Positions 62,533-64,000 of a stretch of DNA of 64,000 nt are shown here, one piece after another. Numbering within the stretch: position 1 is the stretch's first letter; the number at the start of each line of letters is the position of its first letter. The stretch lies in the NCBI RefSeq assembly GCF_001751365.1, contig NZ_LJGT01000040.1, positions 663,696 to 727,695 of the forward strand, given 5' to 3'. The stretch is from Streptomyces abyssalis. Lineage in GTDB: Bacteria; Actinomycetota; Actinomycetes; Streptomycetales; Streptomycetaceae. The position numbers and the translations under genes are program-made. The notes under the pieces are model-generated. The model had not been told where the DNA came from and searched no databases. It saw only the letters and a program-made list of their open reading frames with translations.

Positions 62533-63366
62533 TCAACGGCGGCGGCGGGCACGCCGGGCGGCGGCCAGGGAGAGAGCGGCGACGGCGGCGATGCCCGCGG
62601 CGACGCCGGTCGCCGAACCGAAGGCGGCACCGGAGCCGTCCTCGTCCGTGTCCTCGCCCTTGCCGGGGTCCTTGCCGGCGGCGTTGCTGCCGTCGGCCTC
62701 GTTCCCGCCGCCCTTGCCGGAGCCGGATATCTGCTCGCCGCAGCCGCGCTCGGGATAGCCGTCGATGGCGCACAGGAGCGCCGCGGAGTTGTAACGCAGC
62801 GGCTTCGCGACCTGAGCGAGCGCGTCCGCGGCGGTGGCGTCGTCGGCGACCCGGGCGCAGACGGTACGCGGCTCGGGCGGGGTCTCGCCGCGGGGTGCGT
62901 GCGCACGGGTGCCGGGGTCGATGCTCAGGGCGATCCGCTTGCTGCCCTGCTCGGCGTCCGTGCCGCCGCAGATGTCCGCGAACTCCGCCCGGCCGCGCGG
63001 CTTCCCGGCGTCCTGGGAGTTCTCGCTGAGTGCGAAGCGGAAGCCGATGACCGCGCCGTCCTCGGGACGCAGCACCGACGGGCCCTGCGTGGCGTACGAC
63101 CACTCGTCGCGGTCTCCGCTCTTGCCGTTCTGCTCCCAGAAGGCCCAGTAGCGGTAGCTGCCGGAGTCCGAGACCCGCGCGGTCGCCCTCGTCTCGGCCG
63201 CGCCCGGCTCGGCCGCGCCGGCCGGTGTCTGGACGGCGGCCGGAAGAAGCGCGAGCCCGATGACGGCGGGCAGCCGCCAGGCGCGGCCGCGCAGCCCCGG
63301 CCGCGGGGCCCGCCGCCCGCGCGGGGCCCGCAGACCCCGCGCGTCGCGCGGGCTCCGCGCGCTCAC
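62533..63366 (-). CDS. SCO2322-family extracellular protein
   Basis: A 277-residue protein with a signal sequence, an extracellular domain and a C-terminal membrane helix (GVAAGIAAVAALSLAA) ending in a basic tail. The YRYWAFWEQNG and YATQGPSVLRPEDGAVIGFR blocks match Streptomyces proteins called SCO2322 family. There is no LPxTG motif, so it is held by the membrane. The GTG at 63366 overlaps the upstream gene stop by 4 bp. It stands between that gene and the ECF T component, and may deliver the substrate. Confidence 0.82.
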   Translation of the reverse strand: MSARSPRDARGLRAPRGRRAPRPGLRGRAWRLPAVIGLALLPAAVQTPAGAAEPGAAETRATARVSDSGSYRYWAFWEQNGKSGDRDEWSYATQGPSVLRPEDGAVIGFRFALSENSQDAGKPRGRAEFADICGGTDAEQGSKRIALSIDPGTRAHAPRGETPPEPRTVCARVADDATAADALAQVAKPLRYNSAALLCAIDGYPERGCGEQISGSGKGGGNEADGSNAAGKDPGKGEDTDEDGSGAAFGSATGVAAGIAAVAALSLAAARRARRRR

Positions 63367-64000
63367 TGCCCCTGCCGCTTTCTGCGGGCGCTGATCAGGA
63401 AGCCGGCACCCACGCCCGCGGCCAGCCCGGCGCCCAGCAGGGACCAGCGCAGCACCGCACCGTCGTCCTCGTCCTTCTCGGCGCCCGTGGCCTGCTTCTC
63501 GTCCGGCATACGGGCCGGCTCCGGGCCGGTGGCGACCAGGCGGTCGAGCAGCTTCGTGCCCTTGAGGGTCGCCGCGTCGCCTCCCGTGGCGTGCACGGCG
63601 AGCATCACACCGGCGACGGCGGCCGGGTCGCCCTCGGACTTGTCCCACGAATCGAGCTTCGCGGCCAGCCAGTTGAGGGACTCGCGTGCTTCGGCGCGGT
63701 GACCGCCCGCCGCGAGTGCGATGACTGCGTCGGCCGTGTTGCCGTAGTCCGGTTCGCCTTCGGCGCCCGGTGTCACGGCGAGCAGGTGGTGCCCGTTCTT
63801 CTCGAGTACGGACGCGAGGTAGGCGGCGCCCGCGCCGGCCGCCTCGTCACGGCCGAGGGGCTTGCCGTCTCCGGCGTCACCCTTGCCGCACTCCAGCGGC
63901 TTCGCCTCGGCGGAACGGCCGGAGGGCTTCTCTGCCTGCATCCCGGAGCCCGCACCGGCCAGTACGGCCGCGGCGGTGGCGTCGTCGTTGGCGGCCAGCT
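63363..64000 (-). CDS. membrane-anchored extracellular protein, prenyltransferase-repeat-like, 5' end beyond window
   Basis: A partial frame (212 codons visible) whose start lies past the window edge. Repeated helical units (AYLASVLEKNGHHLL, DAVIALAAGGHRAEARESLN and VAGVMLAVHATGGDAATLK) resemble the alpha/alpha barrel of prenyltransferase/squalene-oxidase-repeat proteins, also used by cobalamin-binding proteins. A C-terminal membrane helix and basic tail (GAGFLISARRKRQGQ) anchor it. With the SCO2322-like protein and the ECF genes it suggests a surface capture unit for the transporter (inference). Confidence 0.78.
   Translation of the reverse strand, partial: LAANDDATAAAVLAGAGSGMQAEKPSGRSAEAKPLECGKGDAGDGKPLGRDEAAGAGAAYLASVLEKNGHHLLAVTPGAEGEPDYGNTADAVIALAAGGHRAEARESLNWLAAKLDSWDKSEGDPAAVAGVMLAVHATGGDAATLKGTKLLDRLVATGPEPARMPDEKQATGAEKDEDDGAVLRWSLLGAGLAAGVGAGFLISARRKRQGQ

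Overview
The window is chromosomal DNA from a Streptomyces or a very close relative. The base composition is very GC-rich, third codon positions are almost all G or C, GTG and TTG starts are common, and the gene order follows the Streptomyces core: fasR-fabD-fabH-acpP-fabF, then aceE, then terD-type genes, and an ECF transporter next to an SCO2322-family protein. I see no rRNA, transposase, integrase or CRISPR array.

Layout. 1-2494: 3'-truncated SGNH hydrolase, DUF3145 gene and a hydroxyisobutyrate-dehydrogenase-like oxidoreductase. 2527-7521: type II fatty-acid initiation cluster with its PucR-type activator FasR, all on the minus strand. 7604-12309: pirin, a beta-lactamase-like serine hydrolase, a MerR regulator with an aldo/keto reductase, and a secreted alpha/beta hydrolase. 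12563-17385: NarL-type two-component system, DUF4429 protein and a second paralogous alpha/beta hydrolase. 17613-20712: divergent TetR/MFS efflux pair and a secreted I36-type inhibitor. 20865-25303: aceE, DUF3052 gene and AhpE-type peroxiredoxin, the last preceded by a 16-bp tandem repeat. 25425-35039: tellurium-resistance-type (Ter) stress locus with four TerD-family genes, a TerC-like membrane protein and a translationally coupled three-gene biosynthetic module (CitE-like lyase; one polypeptide joining PRTase_2-TRSP and PRTase_1-PELOTA parts; HAD phosphatase). 35041-44628: rhodanese, a PucR-like regulator fused to a SAM methyltransferase, pentapeptide protein, FmdB protein, coiled-coil protein, tRNA-Val, two secreted proteins and a DedA protein. 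44828-50557: PhoD phosphatase, a dense array of short palindromes, secreted HNH nuclease, a yybP-ykoY (Mn2+) riboswitch with its GDT1-type transporter, and a peptidoglycan-binding membrane protein. 50817-58524: HAD phosphatase, methyltransferase and an accessory-looking block of small genes, XRE regulators and an anti-sigma-like ATPase; it includes a 54-bp direct repeat bracketing about 2.2 kb and two inverted copies of a small cysteine protein with its operator. 58625-64000: ECF vitamin/metal transporter with two membrane-anchored extracellular proteins, the last cut by the window edge.

How genes work together. FabD, FabH, AcpP and FabF supply and start fatty-acid chains under FasR, and AceE feeds the same acetyl-CoA pool. 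The Ter locus looks like a stress module in which TerD (Ca2+-binding) and TerC-like membrane proteins act with enzymes proposed to make a nucleoside-like metabolite. The most noteworthy items are the fused four-domain Ter enzyme, the palindrome array at 46722-47069, and the repeat-bracketed small-gene island at 52475-57574.
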